A stretch of DNA of 56,327 bases from an uncultured Ruminococcus sp. (GCA_902780695.1 CACZGM010000005.1:1-56327); one strand, 5' to 3'. Positions 44,489 through 52,900 are shown, counted from the first letter of the stretch. Numbers and translations are program-made. The notes: generated from the sequence alone by a model not told the origin.

Positions 44489-45168
44489 AAATGCAGTTCA
44501 GAGTTGAAAAAGCCGTGCTTGACAGCGGGGTAAAAATACTTTTTGCAACAATGGAAAACATCGACAACACGGGCGATAACGCGGAATGGAACGAATACCG
44601 TGAAAAGCGTCTGGAAGAATTGCATTCACTTTATTACGGAATAGATGTTCACGCCGACCCGATACTCGAAGGTTTCAACATACTGCACGACAATGTTGGA
44701 GTAAAGCGCCGCAAGAACATTCCAGCAAGTGAGAACCTCATAAAACTGCTGCTGAAAAATCACGGAATGTTTTACATAAACAAGGCAGTGGATATCTATA
44801 ATCTCGTTTCCCTTGAAACAAAGCTTGCTCTTGGCGCACACAACATCGATAATGTCAGCGGCGATGTGACTCTGCGCTTTACAGACGGCACGGAGAGATA
44901 TATTCCTCTCGGTCAGGAGCAGCCTGTACCTGTTGCGCCGCACGAATACTGCTACTGCGACGATGACAATGAGGTCTTGTGCAGGCTCGAAATACGGCAG
45001 GTCAACAAGACCCGCGTTGACGAAAACACCTGCAATATCTTCTACATTATTCAGGGAAATGATGCAACACCCGACAGCCTTCTGAACGATGCGGCGGAGC
45101 GCATTATCACACTTACCGTGAAATACTGCGGAGGCAGCGGGCGTATCATAATACCTGAAGTCGTGTGA
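44485..45168 (+). CDS. Free-standing B3/B4 tRNA-binding-domain protein
   Basis: A 227-residue protein resembling the B3/4 domain of phenylalanyl-tRNA synthetase beta chains, which edits mischarged tRNA (sequences such as [20 protein letters not shown] and [20 protein letters not shown]). Free-standing B3/4 proteins are common in Firmicutes and may deacylate tRNA or bind amino acids. It overlaps the cysE stop by four bases, suggesting coupled translation with serine acetylation. A near-identical copy of its last 102 bases lies at 51385-51486. A link to cysteine or serine mischarging is speculative. Confidence 0.85.
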   Translation: MKMQFRVEKAVLDSGVKILFATMENIDNTGDNAEWNEYREKRLEELHSLYYGIDVHADPILEGFNILHDNVGVKRRKNIPASENLIKLLLKNHGMFYINKAVDIYNLVSLETKLALGAHNIDNVSGDVTLRFTDGTERYIPLGQEQPVPVAPHEYCYCDDDNEVLCRLEIRQVNKTRVDENTCNIFYIIQGNDATPDSLLNDAAERIITLTVKYCGGSGRIIIPEVV

Positions 45169-45768
45169 TGCTTTGATATCCAGGCTGTCATTATTCGATG
45201 AACGATTTATATCCTATACCCGTTTATTCCTTATTTATTTTTTGTTCAGAAGATTGACATTATACAGTTAACTCTGATATAATAATTGGTGGCAGGCCAG
45301 AAAAATGATAAAACTTCTATGCACTTTAAGGTATAATTAATGTGTCCTCAACAACTGCCTTATGGCAGTTGTTGTTCCGAAATCCGCAATGCGGACTTCG
45401 GAAAGCCTTAAAAATACACTTTCAGCGTATTACTTTTGCAACCGCGAACAGGCTTCAGGCTACGCTATGAAGCCTGTTCACGGTTGATGAGCAGACATTA
45501 ATTAAACCGCGTTATCAACGGATTTGTTCCCTGTGTTCCCCGTGTTCCCCCTTTTTCACATATAGTCGTCACTTGAATAAAGAAGCTTTGAATAACAAAT
45601 TGCCGCACCCGTCGATCTCCGCTCATTTATTTCACGTCAAAAAAAGTGCATTTCACACCATACATTAAAGATTTATACCGGAACAGTCGGGATCTGTCCC
45701 ACGGTTCCGGTATGATATTTCTTTGAATGTCTGTATTGTGAAATGTGTGTGATTTTTCAGGATAACAA
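45169..45768. other. 600-base intergenic region with four hairpins
   Basis: No gene is evident. Four inverted repeats occur: CAACAACTGCC-TTAT-GGCAGTTGTTG (45349-45374); CCGAAATCCGC/GCGGACTTCGG (45377-45401); a 16-bp near-perfect pair at 45442-45457 and 45468-45483; and TACCGGAAC/GTTCCGGTA (45676-45712). The first could terminate the cysE unit. The set may belong to an untranslated RNA or a mobile repeat. Confidence 0.5.
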
Positions 45769-45808
45769 AATACCCCGTTGCCAGGACTGATCCTGACGAC
45801 GGGGTATT
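45769..45808 (-). terminator. Terminator of the encapsulin-desulfurase operon
   Basis: AATACCCCGT (45769-45778) and ACGGGGTATT (45799-45808) pair perfectly, with an internal CAGGA/TCCTG stem. On the minus strand TTTTG follows. Confidence 0.8.
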
Positions 45809-45823
45809 GCCTTTATGCAATGA

Positions 45824-47413
45824 TCACGCAAGCGTCCTTATGCCCTTTATGAGAGCGTCGATATCTTCAAACGAGTTGTAGAGTGCGAGAGTCGGGCGGA
45901 CAGTTCCTTCGAGACCGAAGCGCCGGAGTACCGGCTGTGCGCAGTGATGACCTGTGCGCACTGCGATACCGAGTTCGTTGAGTTTTGCACCGACAGTCTC
46001 GTTGCTGTATCCGTCGAGGACGAAGGAGAGTACGCTCGCCTTGCTGGACGCAGTACCTATAAGGTGCAGCCCCGGTATTCTTCTCATCTCGCTCATTGCA
46101 TACACGAGAAGTTCATGCTCATGTTTGTTTACCGAGGGCATTCCTATCTCGTTCAGGTATTCGAGCGCTGCGCCGAGACCCACCGCATCGGCGATACTGC
46201 CTGTGCCTGCTTCGAACTTGTTGGGAGCGGGATTGTATATCGTGCGCTCAAAGGTCACGTCCTTTATCATGTTGCCGCCGCCGTGATACGGTCTTGCGGC
46301 CTCAAGAAGCTCAGACTTCCCGTAAACTGCGCCGATGCCGGTGGGGGCAAATATCTTGTGACCGGAGAACACGAAGAAATCCGCGTCGAGTGCTGCGACA
46401 TTCACCGGTATATGGGCGACGGACTGTGCACCGTCGATAAGTATGCGTACACCGTGGGCATGAGCCATTGCTATGATTTCTTCCACGGGAGTCACCGTGC
46501 CGAGTACATTAGAGACCTGCGTCACACTCACGAACTTTGTGCGTTTTGTGAACAGCTTCTCATATTCGGAGAGTATGAGCTGTCCGCTTTCGTCACAGGG
46601 TATCACTTTCAGCACTGCACCTGTTTCTTCACAGACAAGCTGCCACGGAACGATGTTCGCGTGATGCTCAAGGACAGATAGGATTATCTCATCTCCTGGC
46701 TGCAAAAGCGGCTTTACGTAAGCGTTGGCAACAAGGTTGATGCCCTCTGTCGTACCACGCACGAACACGATATCGTTTTTTTCTGGAGCGCCGATGAAGT
46801 CAGCGGTTATCTGTCTTGCGTCTTCATAAGCATCGGTAGAGCGTGCCGCGAGCTCGTGAGCGCCGCGGTGAACATTGGAGTTCTCGTGGGTATAGTAGTA
46901 TGAAAGCCTGTCTATGACAGCCTGTGGGCGCTGTGTAGTGGCGCCGTTGTCGAGCCATACAAGCGGGTGACCGTTGATAACTTCTTTAAGGATAGGGAAG
47001 TCGGCGCGTATCTGGTCGAGGGTCTTTGTTCCGACGACGACATTGTTGCCTGAAGATACGGGAGCGACAGCCTGCTGCGTTGTCTTCGGCACGTATGAAG
47101 CTGCCTGAGACTCCGACATCACCGCCGGAGAATAACCGGAATCCTGTGCCGGTACGCTTTCATAACCCGCAGCGCCGTTTGTGAGCTCTGCGGCAAGCTT
47201 CTCGTATTCGGAGAAATACCCGCCGCCGAAGCCGTTATAATAATTCTCCGCTTTTGCCGCGGCTTCATATATCACCGAGGTATCGCCGGACTCTGCGAGA
47301 CGTTCCGTTCCTTCCGCACAGCGCACCGGGTCAAGATCCGGGAAGAGCGAGTTCGCCAGTGCTTCAAGCTCTCCCTCCGAGGGCAGCCCTGTGAACGAAT
47401 TAGTCGTAATCAT
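45824..47413 (-). CDS. SufS-type cysteine desulfurase, predicted encapsulin cargo
   Basis: A 529-residue PLP enzyme that takes sulfur from cysteine, leaving alanine and an enzyme persulfide. The catalytic fold covers about 130-529: the PLP lysine K353 in FVFSGHKIFAP, and the persulfide cysteine C491 in VRTGHHCAQPVLRRFG, the group II (SufS/CsdA) signature. The first roughly 128 residues are an extra, poorly ordered region rich in Ala, Ser, Glu, Gly and Tyr; desulfurase cargos of Family 2A encapsulins use such an extension as targeting sequence. The ATG at 47413 follows AGGTAGGTGA and overlaps the encapsulin stop by 14 bases, consistent with coupled synthesis. Confidence 0.93.
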   Translation of the reverse strand: MITTNSFTGLPSEGELEALANSLFPDLDPVRCAEGTERLAESGDTSVIYEAAAKAENYYNGFGGGYFSEYEKLAAELTNGAAGYESVPAQDSGYSPAVMSESQAASYVPKTTQQAVAPVSSGNNVVVGTKTLDQIRADFPILKEVINGHPLVWLDNGATTQRPQAVIDRLSYYYTHENSNVHRGAHELAARSTDAYEDARQITADFIGAPEKNDIVFVRGTTEGINLVANAYVKPLLQPGDEIILSVLEHHANIVPWQLVCEETGAVLKVIPCDESGQLILSEYEKLFTKRTKFVSVTQVSNVLGTVTPVEEIIAMAHAHGVRILIDGAQSVAHIPVNVAALDADFFVFSGHKIFAPTGIGAVYGKSELLEAARPYHGGGNMIKDVTFERTIYNPAPNKFEAGTGSIADAVGLGAALEYLNEIGMPSVNKHEHELLVYAMSEMRRIPGLHLIGTASSKASVLSFVLDGYSNETVGAKLNELGIAVRTGHHCAQPVLRRFGLEGTVRPTLALYNSFEDIDALIKGIRTLA

Positions 47414-48356
47414 AGTATTCACCTACCTCTACGTCCTCAAGAACTGCGATCGCGTCATCGGCGAGAATTGCAGCCGAGCAGTAGAGCGAAAGGAGATATG
47501 AAGCGGTACCCTTGTCGTCGATACCTCTGAAGCGAACAGCGAGACCGCGGGACTGTTCGTTCTTGAGGTTACGCTGATACAGTCCGATAACGCCGCGCTT
47601 TGCTTCACCTGTGCGGACAAGAAGGATATTGGTCTTTCCGCCCTTGCTCTTGGGTTCCTTGAGACCGTCAACAAGGAGCTTGTTTGTTGGGATTATCGGT
47701 ATGCCGCGCCAGAGAATGAATGTGCCGCCTGCAATGTTCGCGGTTACGGGCGGAACGCCGCGCTTGGTGCATTCACGCTCGAATGCTGCAATTGCACGCG
47801 GGTGAGCGAGGAAGAACGAGGGATCCTTCCACACCTTCGAGATAAGCTCATCGAGGTCATCGGGAGTAGGCGCTCCGCTTGCAGATACAGGCTGGATGTG
47901 CTGCTTGTCGGCGATATTCTTGAGAAGACCGTAATCATCGTTGTTGATTAGCTGGCTCTCCTGACGCTCACGAAGGCTCTCTATGGCAAGCTCAAGCTGT
48001 TCTCTTGCCTGGTCGAAGGGGGAACTGTAAACGTCCTCGACTGCGGTATGTACATTGATTATCGTAGAGATATTCGCAAGTCTGTACTCGCGGGGCTTTG
48101 CCTCGTATTCAACATAGCCCTGGGGGATAATGTTGGACTTCTTCTCCGAGCTGCAAAGAACATCGAGGGGGGTATCGCCCTCCTGAACCTTATTCACACG
48201 GTAGATACCGGAATCGAGACCCTTGAATTCAAGGAGCTTTGTTATCCAGCGGGGAGTTAGTGCAGCGTACTGCGGTTTTGTCTTGTTGATGTCGGCGAGG
48301 TTATACGCCGCGTCTTTGCCAAGTGCTATAATCTTTTCTTCGTCTTTGGTTGCCAT
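47400..48356 (-). CDS. Family 2A encapsulin shell protein (SrpI-like)
   Basis: A 318-residue HK97-fold protein that self-assembles into a protein nanocompartment. It matches the Family 2A/SrpI type along its length: YAALTPRWITKLLEFKGLDS near the N-terminus, DVYSSPFDQAREQLELAIES, LINNDDYGLL, the strongly conserved PTPDDLDELISKVWKDPSFF with AHPRAIAAFERECTKRGVPP, and the C-terminal SYLLSLYCSAAILADDAIAV followed by DVEVGEYYDYD. It starts behind CAGGAGGCAGAAAAA from its own promoter with the shared palindrome. No insertion resembling a cyclic-nucleotide domain is present, which separates it from Family 2B. No phage genes are nearby, so it is not a prophage capsid. Confidence 0.95.
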   Translation of the reverse strand: MATKDEEKIIALGKDAAYNLADINKTKPQYAALTPRWITKLLEFKGLDSGIYRVNKVQEGDTPLDVLCSSEKKSNIIPQGYVEYEAKPREYRLANISTIINVHTAVEDVYSSPFDQAREQLELAIESLRERQESQLINNDDYGLLKNIADKQHIQPVSASGAPTPDDLDELISKVWKDPSFFLAHPRAIAAFERECTKRGVPPVTANIAGGTFILWRGIPIIPTNKLLVDGLKEPKSKGGKTNILLVRTGEAKRGVIGLYQRNLKNEQSRGLAVRFRGIDDKGTASYLLSLYCSAAILADDAIAVLEDVEVGEYYDYD

Positions 48357-48390
48357 TTTTTCTGCCTCCTGTGATGGTTGTTGGGATCAT

Positions 48391-48458
48391 TAACATATTA
48401 AATATATAGAAATAATATGTTATGAACGTATTATATCATAATTATTTAGAAAATGCAA
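48391..48458 (-). promoter_or_regulatory. Encapsulin promoter and palindromic operator
   Basis: On the minus strand TTGCAT, 17 bases, TATAAT (plus-strand 48430-48435). Downstream lies TAACATAT-N16-ATATGTTA (48391-48422), the same spacing as at cysE. The core is CATATTATTTCTATATA on the coding strand (48403-48419). Confidence 0.8.
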
Positions 48459-48477
48459 TAGTTTTTCTGTATTTTTT

Positions 48478-49935
48478 TCAATACTGCGGGAAACTGCTGT
48501 CCACGTCACGCGACCATGCATTCGTACCGCCTTTGAGGTTGTACGCCGCGCCCTTGTATCCCGCTTCGAGAAGAGTGCGGACGGCGAGAATGCTGCGCTT
48601 TCCTTCCTTGCAGACGAATACGGTGTCCGCGTCGGGGTCAAGCTCGTCCTGTCTGCGGTCAAGCTGACCTATCGGAATGATGATCGCGTTGGGGAATTTG
48701 GCGATAGCACGTTCATGTGGCTCCCGCACATCTATTATCGTGATCTTCTCGCCGGCATCGAGCCTGCGTTTCAGCTCCTTCGGCTCTATTCCTTCGACTT
48801 CGGCTTCCTCTTCTTCCTTTGCTTTTATGCCGCAGAAATCTTCATAGTCATATTCTTCGAGATCGGTGATAGTCGGTTTCTCGCCGCAAATCGGACATCT
48901 CGGATCCTTGCAGATGTTGAGCTGTCTCCATTTCATTTTCCATGCGTCGAACAGCACAAGCCTGCCGACAAGCGGCTCACCGCCTCCGACAATGAGCTTT
49001 ATCACCTCGTTAGCCTGAACAGTGCCGATGATGCCGGGGAGAACGCCCACAACGCCGCCCATTGCGCAGGACGGAACAAGTCCGGCAGGCGGCGGAGCAG
49101 GGTACATACAGCGGTAGCAGGGGCCTTCTTTCGCATAGTAAACTGCCGCCTGCCCCTCGAACTGGTACATAGCACCGAAAACGTCCGGCTTTCCGAGAAG
49201 TACGCACGCGTCATTGACGAGATAGCGGGTCTGGTAGTTGTCCGATGCGTCTGCGACGATATCGTACTGCCCGATAAGGTCAAGGGCATTGTCTTTGGTA
49301 AGACGTTCGTTGTAGGTTTCTACCTTCACAAGCGGGTTTATCTGTTTTATGCTGTCCTTCGCACTTGCAACCTTTGGTCTTCCGATATCGCGGGAGCCGT
49401 GTATTACCTGTCTTTGAAGGTTGGATTCTTCAACCTCATCGAAGTCGATAAGACCGAGCGTTCCGACTCCCGCTGCGGCAAGATACTGCGCAAGTGGAGT
49501 ACCAAGTCCGCCCATTCCGACTATCAGCACCTTTGCGCCTTTCAGACGGCGCTGCCCCTTAACGCCTATCTCCTTTAAGAGCAGGTGACGGGAATATCGC
49601 TTTATCTCGCTGTTGGTCAGCTTGTCGCCAAGTCTCTCTCCGAGGACGCTCTCAACGGGCGAGCCTCCTGCTATGGCCGGTATAAGCATCACCTCATCGC
49701 CGTCCTTCACGGGCGTGTCGTAGCCGTTCAGGTCACGTATATTGTTCTCGCCCACAAATACGTTCACGAAATCGCGGAGCTTTCCGTCCCCGCCGAAAAG
49801 CACCTTTTTTGTCTCCGGATATTCGTCCGAGAGCGACTTTATGACTTCACCTATGGTCGCGCCGTCAAGCGTCAGTTCCGACTTATGCCCTGTGAACATA
49901 CGGAGCGTTGTCGGGATAAGTACCGTTACTGCCAT
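48478..49935 (-). CDS. ThiS/CysO-like carrier fused to MoeB/ThiF-type E1 and rhodanese
   Basis: A 485-residue three-domain protein. Residues 1-91 are a beta-grasp sulfur carrier ending in the internal pair Gly90-Gly91 (LIPAIAGG). Residues about 100-350 are an adenylating E1: nucleotide loop IVGMGGLGTPLAQYLAAAG, catalytic-type C290 in PSCAMGGVVGVLPGIIG, and zinc cysteines C273, C276, C347 and C350. Residues about 375-485 are a rhodanese with C442 in FVCKEGKRS. The start is the ATG at 49935 after GAGGAGATAAAAAC. It overlaps the JAMM gene by ten bases. MoeB-rhodanese fusions activate CysO/ThiS/MoaD carriers as thiocarboxylates; carrying the carrier at the N-terminus in the same chain is unusual because its Gly-Gly end is buried in the fusion. 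Confidence 0.92.
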   Translation of the reverse strand: MAVTVLIPTTLRMFTGHKSELTLDGATIGEVIKSLSDEYPETKKVLFGGDGKLRDFVNVFVGENNIRDLNGYDTPVKDGDEVMLIPAIAGGSPVESVLGERLGDKLTNSEIKRYSRHLLLKEIGVKGQRRLKGAKVLIVGMGGLGTPLAQYLAAAGVGTLGLIDFDEVEESNLQRQVIHGSRDIGRPKVASAKDSIKQINPLVKVETYNERLTKDNALDLIGQYDIVADASDNYQTRYLVNDACVLLGKPDVFGAMYQFEGQAAVYYAKEGPCYRCMYPAPPPAGLVPSCAMGGVVGVLPGIIGTVQANEVIKLIVGGGEPLVGRLVLFDAWKMKWRQLNICKDPRCPICGEKPTITDLEEYDYEDFCGIKAKEEEEAEVEGIEPKELKRRLDAGEKITIIDVREPHERAIAKFPNAIIIPIGQLDRRQDELDPDADTVFVCKEGKRSILAVRTLLEAGYKGAAYNLKGGTNAWSRDVDSSFPQY

Positions 49936-50357
49936 GTTTTTATCTCCTCTGCAATGAATTTTGTATAGTTTGTTTTGGGGTCGAGTATGTGGTTCGTATA
50001 CTCCGCGGCTTTCCCGTTCCTGCACGAAACTATTATATAGCTGTACACCGCGAGGGCGTGGGAGCGGTCATACTCCGAAGGTATGGCGGGACAGTCGGGG
50101 TGAGAATGGTATATGCCTACGATATCCAGCTTTTTGCGGCGGGCGTAAAGCTCCGCACTCATCATGTCATTCGCCGTTATTACGAAGCGGTGGTACTGCT
50201 CGCTTTGCTCTGACTTGTTCTCGTTAGGCAGTACAGAGACCGCCGATTTGTCCGTACCGTTCATCTTTCCGAAAATGAACCCGCAGCATTCGTTGGGGTA
50301 TGCCTTCTCTGATTCGAGCCGTATCTCGCCGAGCAGCTTTTCCGATATCTCAAGCAT
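49926..50357 (-). CDS. JAMM/MPN+ metallopeptidase (Mec+/QbsD-like)
   Basis: A 143-residue zinc peptidase with the full JAMM motif: E23 in PNECCGFIFG, H84 and H86 in GIYHSHPDCP, S94 and D97 in PSEYDR. Bacterial relatives cut after the Gly-Gly of sulfur-carrier proteins, either releasing cysteine from a CysO-cysteine adduct (Mec) or trimming extra residues from a carrier precursor (QbsD). Both activities would fit here. The ATG at 50357 lies just after GGGGTGA and overlaps the PLP-enzyme gene by eight bases; its own stop overlaps the carrier-E1 gene. Confidence 0.92.
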   Translation of the reverse strand: MLEISEKLLGEIRLESEKAYPNECCGFIFGKMNGTDKSAVSVLPNENKSEQSEQYHRFVITANDMMSAELYARRKKLDIVGIYHSHPDCPAIPSEYDRSHALAVYSYIIVSCRNGKAAEYTNHILDPKTNYTKFIAEEIKTWQ

Positions 50358-51255
50358 TTGTGTCACCCCACAGCCGTCCAGACATATAGCGGCAACCGCT
50401 GTCGCACAGTATCGTGACTATCACTGCGCCGTCGGGTGCGGTCTCGGCGAGCTTCTGTGCCGCAGCCACATTGGCGCCCGAACTTATCCCCGTGAACAGA
50501 CCTTCCCGCAGCGCAAGCAGCCTTGCTGTCCCGTAAGCCGTCTCCGTGGTCACTTCGATCCTGCCGTCAGAGATGCTCTCATCGAAGAAGCCGTTCCGGG
50601 TAAGGCAGGTACAGTGCTTGACACCCTCGATTCCGTGAAACGGCGAGTCCGGTGTCATATTGAAACACCGTATATCCGGGTTATATTCTTTCAGTCGTTT
50701 TGTGCAGCCCATGAATGTTCCCGAGGTGCCCGTTCCCGCAGCGAAGTGTGTTATCCTGCCATCGGTTTGGGTTATTATCTCGTTTGCGGTGCCGTTGTAG
50801 TGGGCTTTCCAGTTTGCCTCGTTCGTGTACTGATCGGGGAAGAAATATTTGTCGGGATCATTTCCGACCTCACGAAGTACGGCGCTGTACGCCCCGTCTA
50901 TACCCTCCATTATATCTGTGAGGATAACATCTGCGCCGAGAGCTTTCATATACCTTTGTCTTTCCACAGTGACATTTCCCGGCATATATAGCTTTACGCG
51001 TATTCCGAGTGCGGCTGCAATCGTGGCATAAGCTATACCGGTATTGCCGCTTGTGGAGTCAATGAGTATCTTATCCTTTGTGAGAAGTCCGCGCTCTATA
51101 CCGTCAAGTATCATCGCTTTTGCGGCTCTGTCCTTGACCGAGCCGCTTATATTCAGGAACTCGCCCTTGGCTAATATATGTATGCCACGCTTTTCGTCGC
51201 CGAAGCTTTTCAGCTCGAACAGGGGAGTATTCCCGACTGCGCCGAAAATATCCAA
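50350..51255 (-). CDS. Cysteine synthase-like PLP enzyme (CysK/CysM family)
   Basis: A 301-residue fold-type II PLP enzyme that replaces the acetyl or phosphate group of an activated serine with sulfur. The PLP lysine is K41 in LNISGSVKDRAAK; the substrate loop is STSGNTG (67-73), and the phosphate-binding loop is GTGTSGTF. It is the first gene of a three-gene unit with a JAMM peptidase and a carrier-E1-rhodanese fusion, which favours the CysM role of M. tuberculosis, where sulfur comes from a protein thiocarboxylate. The acceptor could be O-acetylserine, since cysE is in the locus, or O-phosphoserine. Confidence 0.93.
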   Translation of the reverse strand: MDIFGAVGNTPLFELKSFGDEKRGIHILAKGEFLNISGSVKDRAAKAMILDGIERGLLTKDKILIDSTSGNTGIAYATIAAALGIRVKLYMPGNVTVERQRYMKALGADVILTDIMEGIDGAYSAVLREVGNDPDKYFFPDQYTNEANWKAHYNGTANEIITQTDGRITHFAAGTGTSGTFMGCTKRLKEYNPDIRCFNMTPDSPFHGIEGVKHCTCLTRNGFFDESISDGRIEVTTETAYGTARLLALREGLFTGISSGANVAAAQKLAETAPDGAVIVTILCDSGCRYMSGRLWGDTNA

Positions 51256-51277
51256 GAGGGGATCACCTTCTTTATCC

Positions 51278-51335
51278 GATAAATCATATCTGATTAATAT
51301 GTATATATTATATCATTTATCCACTGCTTTGTCAA
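51278..51335 (-). promoter_or_regulatory. Cysteine synthase promoter and operator
   Basis: Perfect consensus on the minus strand: TTGACA (plus-strand 51330-51335), 17 bases, TATAAT (51307-51312). Just downstream is CATA-N9-TATG at 51285-51301, inside a wider imperfect palindrome GATAAATCATAT...ATATCATTTATC. Confidence 0.75.
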
Positions 51336-51384
51336 TAGGTTTCATATATAAAATCTCATCTGGCAGAAATATTAAACAGAGAAC

Positions 51385-51486
51385 ACACCCGACAGCCTTC
51401 TGAACGATGCGGCGGAGCGCATTATCACACTTACCGTGAAATACTGCGGAGGCAGCGGTCGTATCATAAAACCGGAAGTGATATGA
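51385..51486 (+). pseudogene. Duplicated 3' tail of the B3/B4-domain gene
   Basis: These 102 bases match 45067-45168, the last 34 codons of the B3/B4 gene including the stop, with six mismatches and no gaps. Nothing of the rest of the gene remains upstream. It is a remnant of a second copy of the cysE-linked cassette or a product of local recombination. Confidence 0.85.
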
Positions 51487-51490
51487 CTAA

Positions 51491-51521
51491 AAAGACCGTT
51501 CACTTAAATGTGAGCGGTCTT
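51491..51521. terminator. Terminator of the biotin synthase operon
   Basis: AAGACCG...CGGTCTT with an inner CAC/GTG pair forms a stem; the minus strand continues CTTTTTAGTC, so it ends the unit terminating at 51527. On the plus strand it follows the B3/B4 remnant. Confidence 0.75.
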
Positions 51522-51526
51522 ACATT

Positions 51527-52516
51527 TTATTCTCCCGTACTTTCGACTGCGGCTTCATATCCGAGTGAAGCGATAAGCCGGAGTGTATCGTCGATACTCT
51601 GACCGCCGGCGGTAAGGTAGCCGGCAGCGAATATCGAATCCACGATACCGAACAGCGTTTCCTCCCGTCCCGCAAAATACACTTCTCTGCCTGCCGCACA
51701 GCGAATATCCGCTTTCGGCAGTATAAGTCTCGCAAGGCACAGCACCTTTATGCAGTATTCCGTTGTCAGCCTCGGAGGATTCTTGTCTGCGAGATGAGTT
51801 CCCTTTATCGGCAGGAGAAAATTTATCGGTACAGACTGCGGCGATATCTCCCGTATATCCAGCAGCATATCCGCTGTATCTTCCACGCTCTCGCCCATGC
51901 CGATTATACCGCCGCAGCATATCTCGAACCCGATGCGTCTCAGCATACGAAGATTTTCGATGCGCTGATCGTAAGTGTGGGTCGAACAGATGTTTGGATA
52001 GTATCTGCGGCTCGTGTTGAGATTGTGATTTATGCGGTCAAGCCCCGCGTCTCTGAGCATTCGAGCCTGCTTCTCCGTGAGAAAGCCTATTGAGCAGCAG
52101 ATGTGTGTCCCTGTTTGCTTCATTGCTCTTATTCTGTCTGCAAGTGCGTTTATCTCGTCATCGGTGAAACTTATGCCGCTGAGTCCTATGCAATGTCTTG
52201 CAAGATGCTTCTCGTTTACGACACTGTTGTCGCCGTAAAGCTTCTCGTCGGGAATGCTGCGGTATTTCCCGATATCGGCTGTCGATCTGCACGACTGGGC
52301 GCAGTAGGCGCAGTCCTGCGAGCAGTTCCCGCTTCGCACATTGGTGAGGAGCTGGACACTGACCTTGTTGCCCTTGTACTTCCGGCGAAGTTCGCATGCT
52401 TTTTGGGTAAGCTCTCCGAGCTGTTCCTCCGGGGTCTGCAGTATCGCAACAGCTTCTTCCCGTGTAAGCGGACGCTCCTCGCTGTAACCGTGCAGTATCT
52501 CGTTATATCTCGGCAA
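51527..52516 (-). CDS. bioB: Biotin synthase
   Basis: A 329-residue radical SAM enzyme that inserts sulfur into dethiobiotin. The 4Fe-4S cluster cysteines are C65, C69 and C72 in NCSQDCAYCAQS. The second-cluster ligands expected for BioB are also there: C109 in ARHCIGLSG, C140 in THICCSIGFL and C200 in FEICCGGIIGMGE, with the arginine in IRCAAGREVYF. The substrate region NHNLNTS is conserved. It is the last gene of the operon with NifS-type desulfurase, TtcA-like protein and RidA, overlapping the RidA gene by 14 bases. BioB sacrifices its own cluster sulfur, so a nearby desulfurase for repair is sensible. No other biotin gene is in the window. Confidence 0.92.
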   Translation of the reverse strand: MPRYNEILHGYSEERPLTREEAVAILQTPEEQLGELTQKACELRRKYKGNKVSVQLLTNVRSGNCSQDCAYCAQSCRSTADIGKYRSIPDEKLYGDNSVVNEKHLARHCIGLSGISFTDDEINALADRIRAMKQTGTHICCSIGFLTEKQARMLRDAGLDRINHNLNTSRRYYPNICSTHTYDQRIENLRMLRRIGFEICCGGIIGMGESVEDTADMLLDIREISPQSVPINFLLPIKGTHLADKNPPRLTTEYCIKVLCLARLILPKADIRCAAGREVYFAGREETLFGIVDSIFAAGYLTAGGQSIDDTLRLIASLGYEAAVESTGE

Positions 52517-52874
52517 TTACTTCCACCTCGACAAGAACATTTTTCGGAAGCGTTTTCACTGCTACACAGCTTCGTGCTGGCAGTGATGTGAAGTATTTGC
52601 CGTAGATCTCGTTGAATGCTCCGAAATCCCCCATATCCGCGAGAAAGCAGGTGGTCTTCACCGCTTTTTCAAAAGATGAGCCTGCGGCTTCAAGCACCGC
52701 ACCGAGGTTCTTCATCACCTGTTCGGTCTGTCCGGCTATATCTGCGGCTTCGACCGCGTTCGTTGCGGGGTCAATGGCTATCTGTCCCGATGTGAATACA
52801 AGACCTCCGCTTACTATAGCCTGTGAGTAGGGGCCTACTGCTGCGGGAGCGCTGTTTGTGTGAATTTTCTGCAT
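52503..52874 (-). CDS. ridA: RidA-family enamine/imine deaminase
   Basis: A 123-residue trimeric protein that hydrolyses reactive enamines such as 2-aminoacrylate, formed when PLP enzymes act on serine or cysteine. Family sequences are PAAVGPYSQAIVSGGLVFTS near the N-terminus, the conserved arginine in PARSCVAV (about residue 102) and LVEVEVIAEI at the end. The ATG follows CCGGAGGACAAAACT. Its place behind a cysteine desulfurase and before BioB fits a housekeeping role against PLP-enzyme leakage products. Confidence 0.94.
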   Translation of the reverse strand: MQKIHTNSAPAAVGPYSQAIVSGGLVFTSGQIAIDPATNAVEAADIAGQTEQVMKNLGAVLEAAGSSFEKAVKTTCFLADMGDFGAFNEIYGKYFTSLPARSCVAVKTLPKNVLVEVEVIAEI

Positions 52875-52900
52875 AGTTTTGTCCTCCGGGAATTATTTAT

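Noticed and set aside
47400..48356. Prophage capsid as an explanation for the HK97-fold protein
   Set aside because: No portal, terminase or tail genes are nearby, and the desulfurase neighbour and sequence motifs fit a Family 2A encapsulin.
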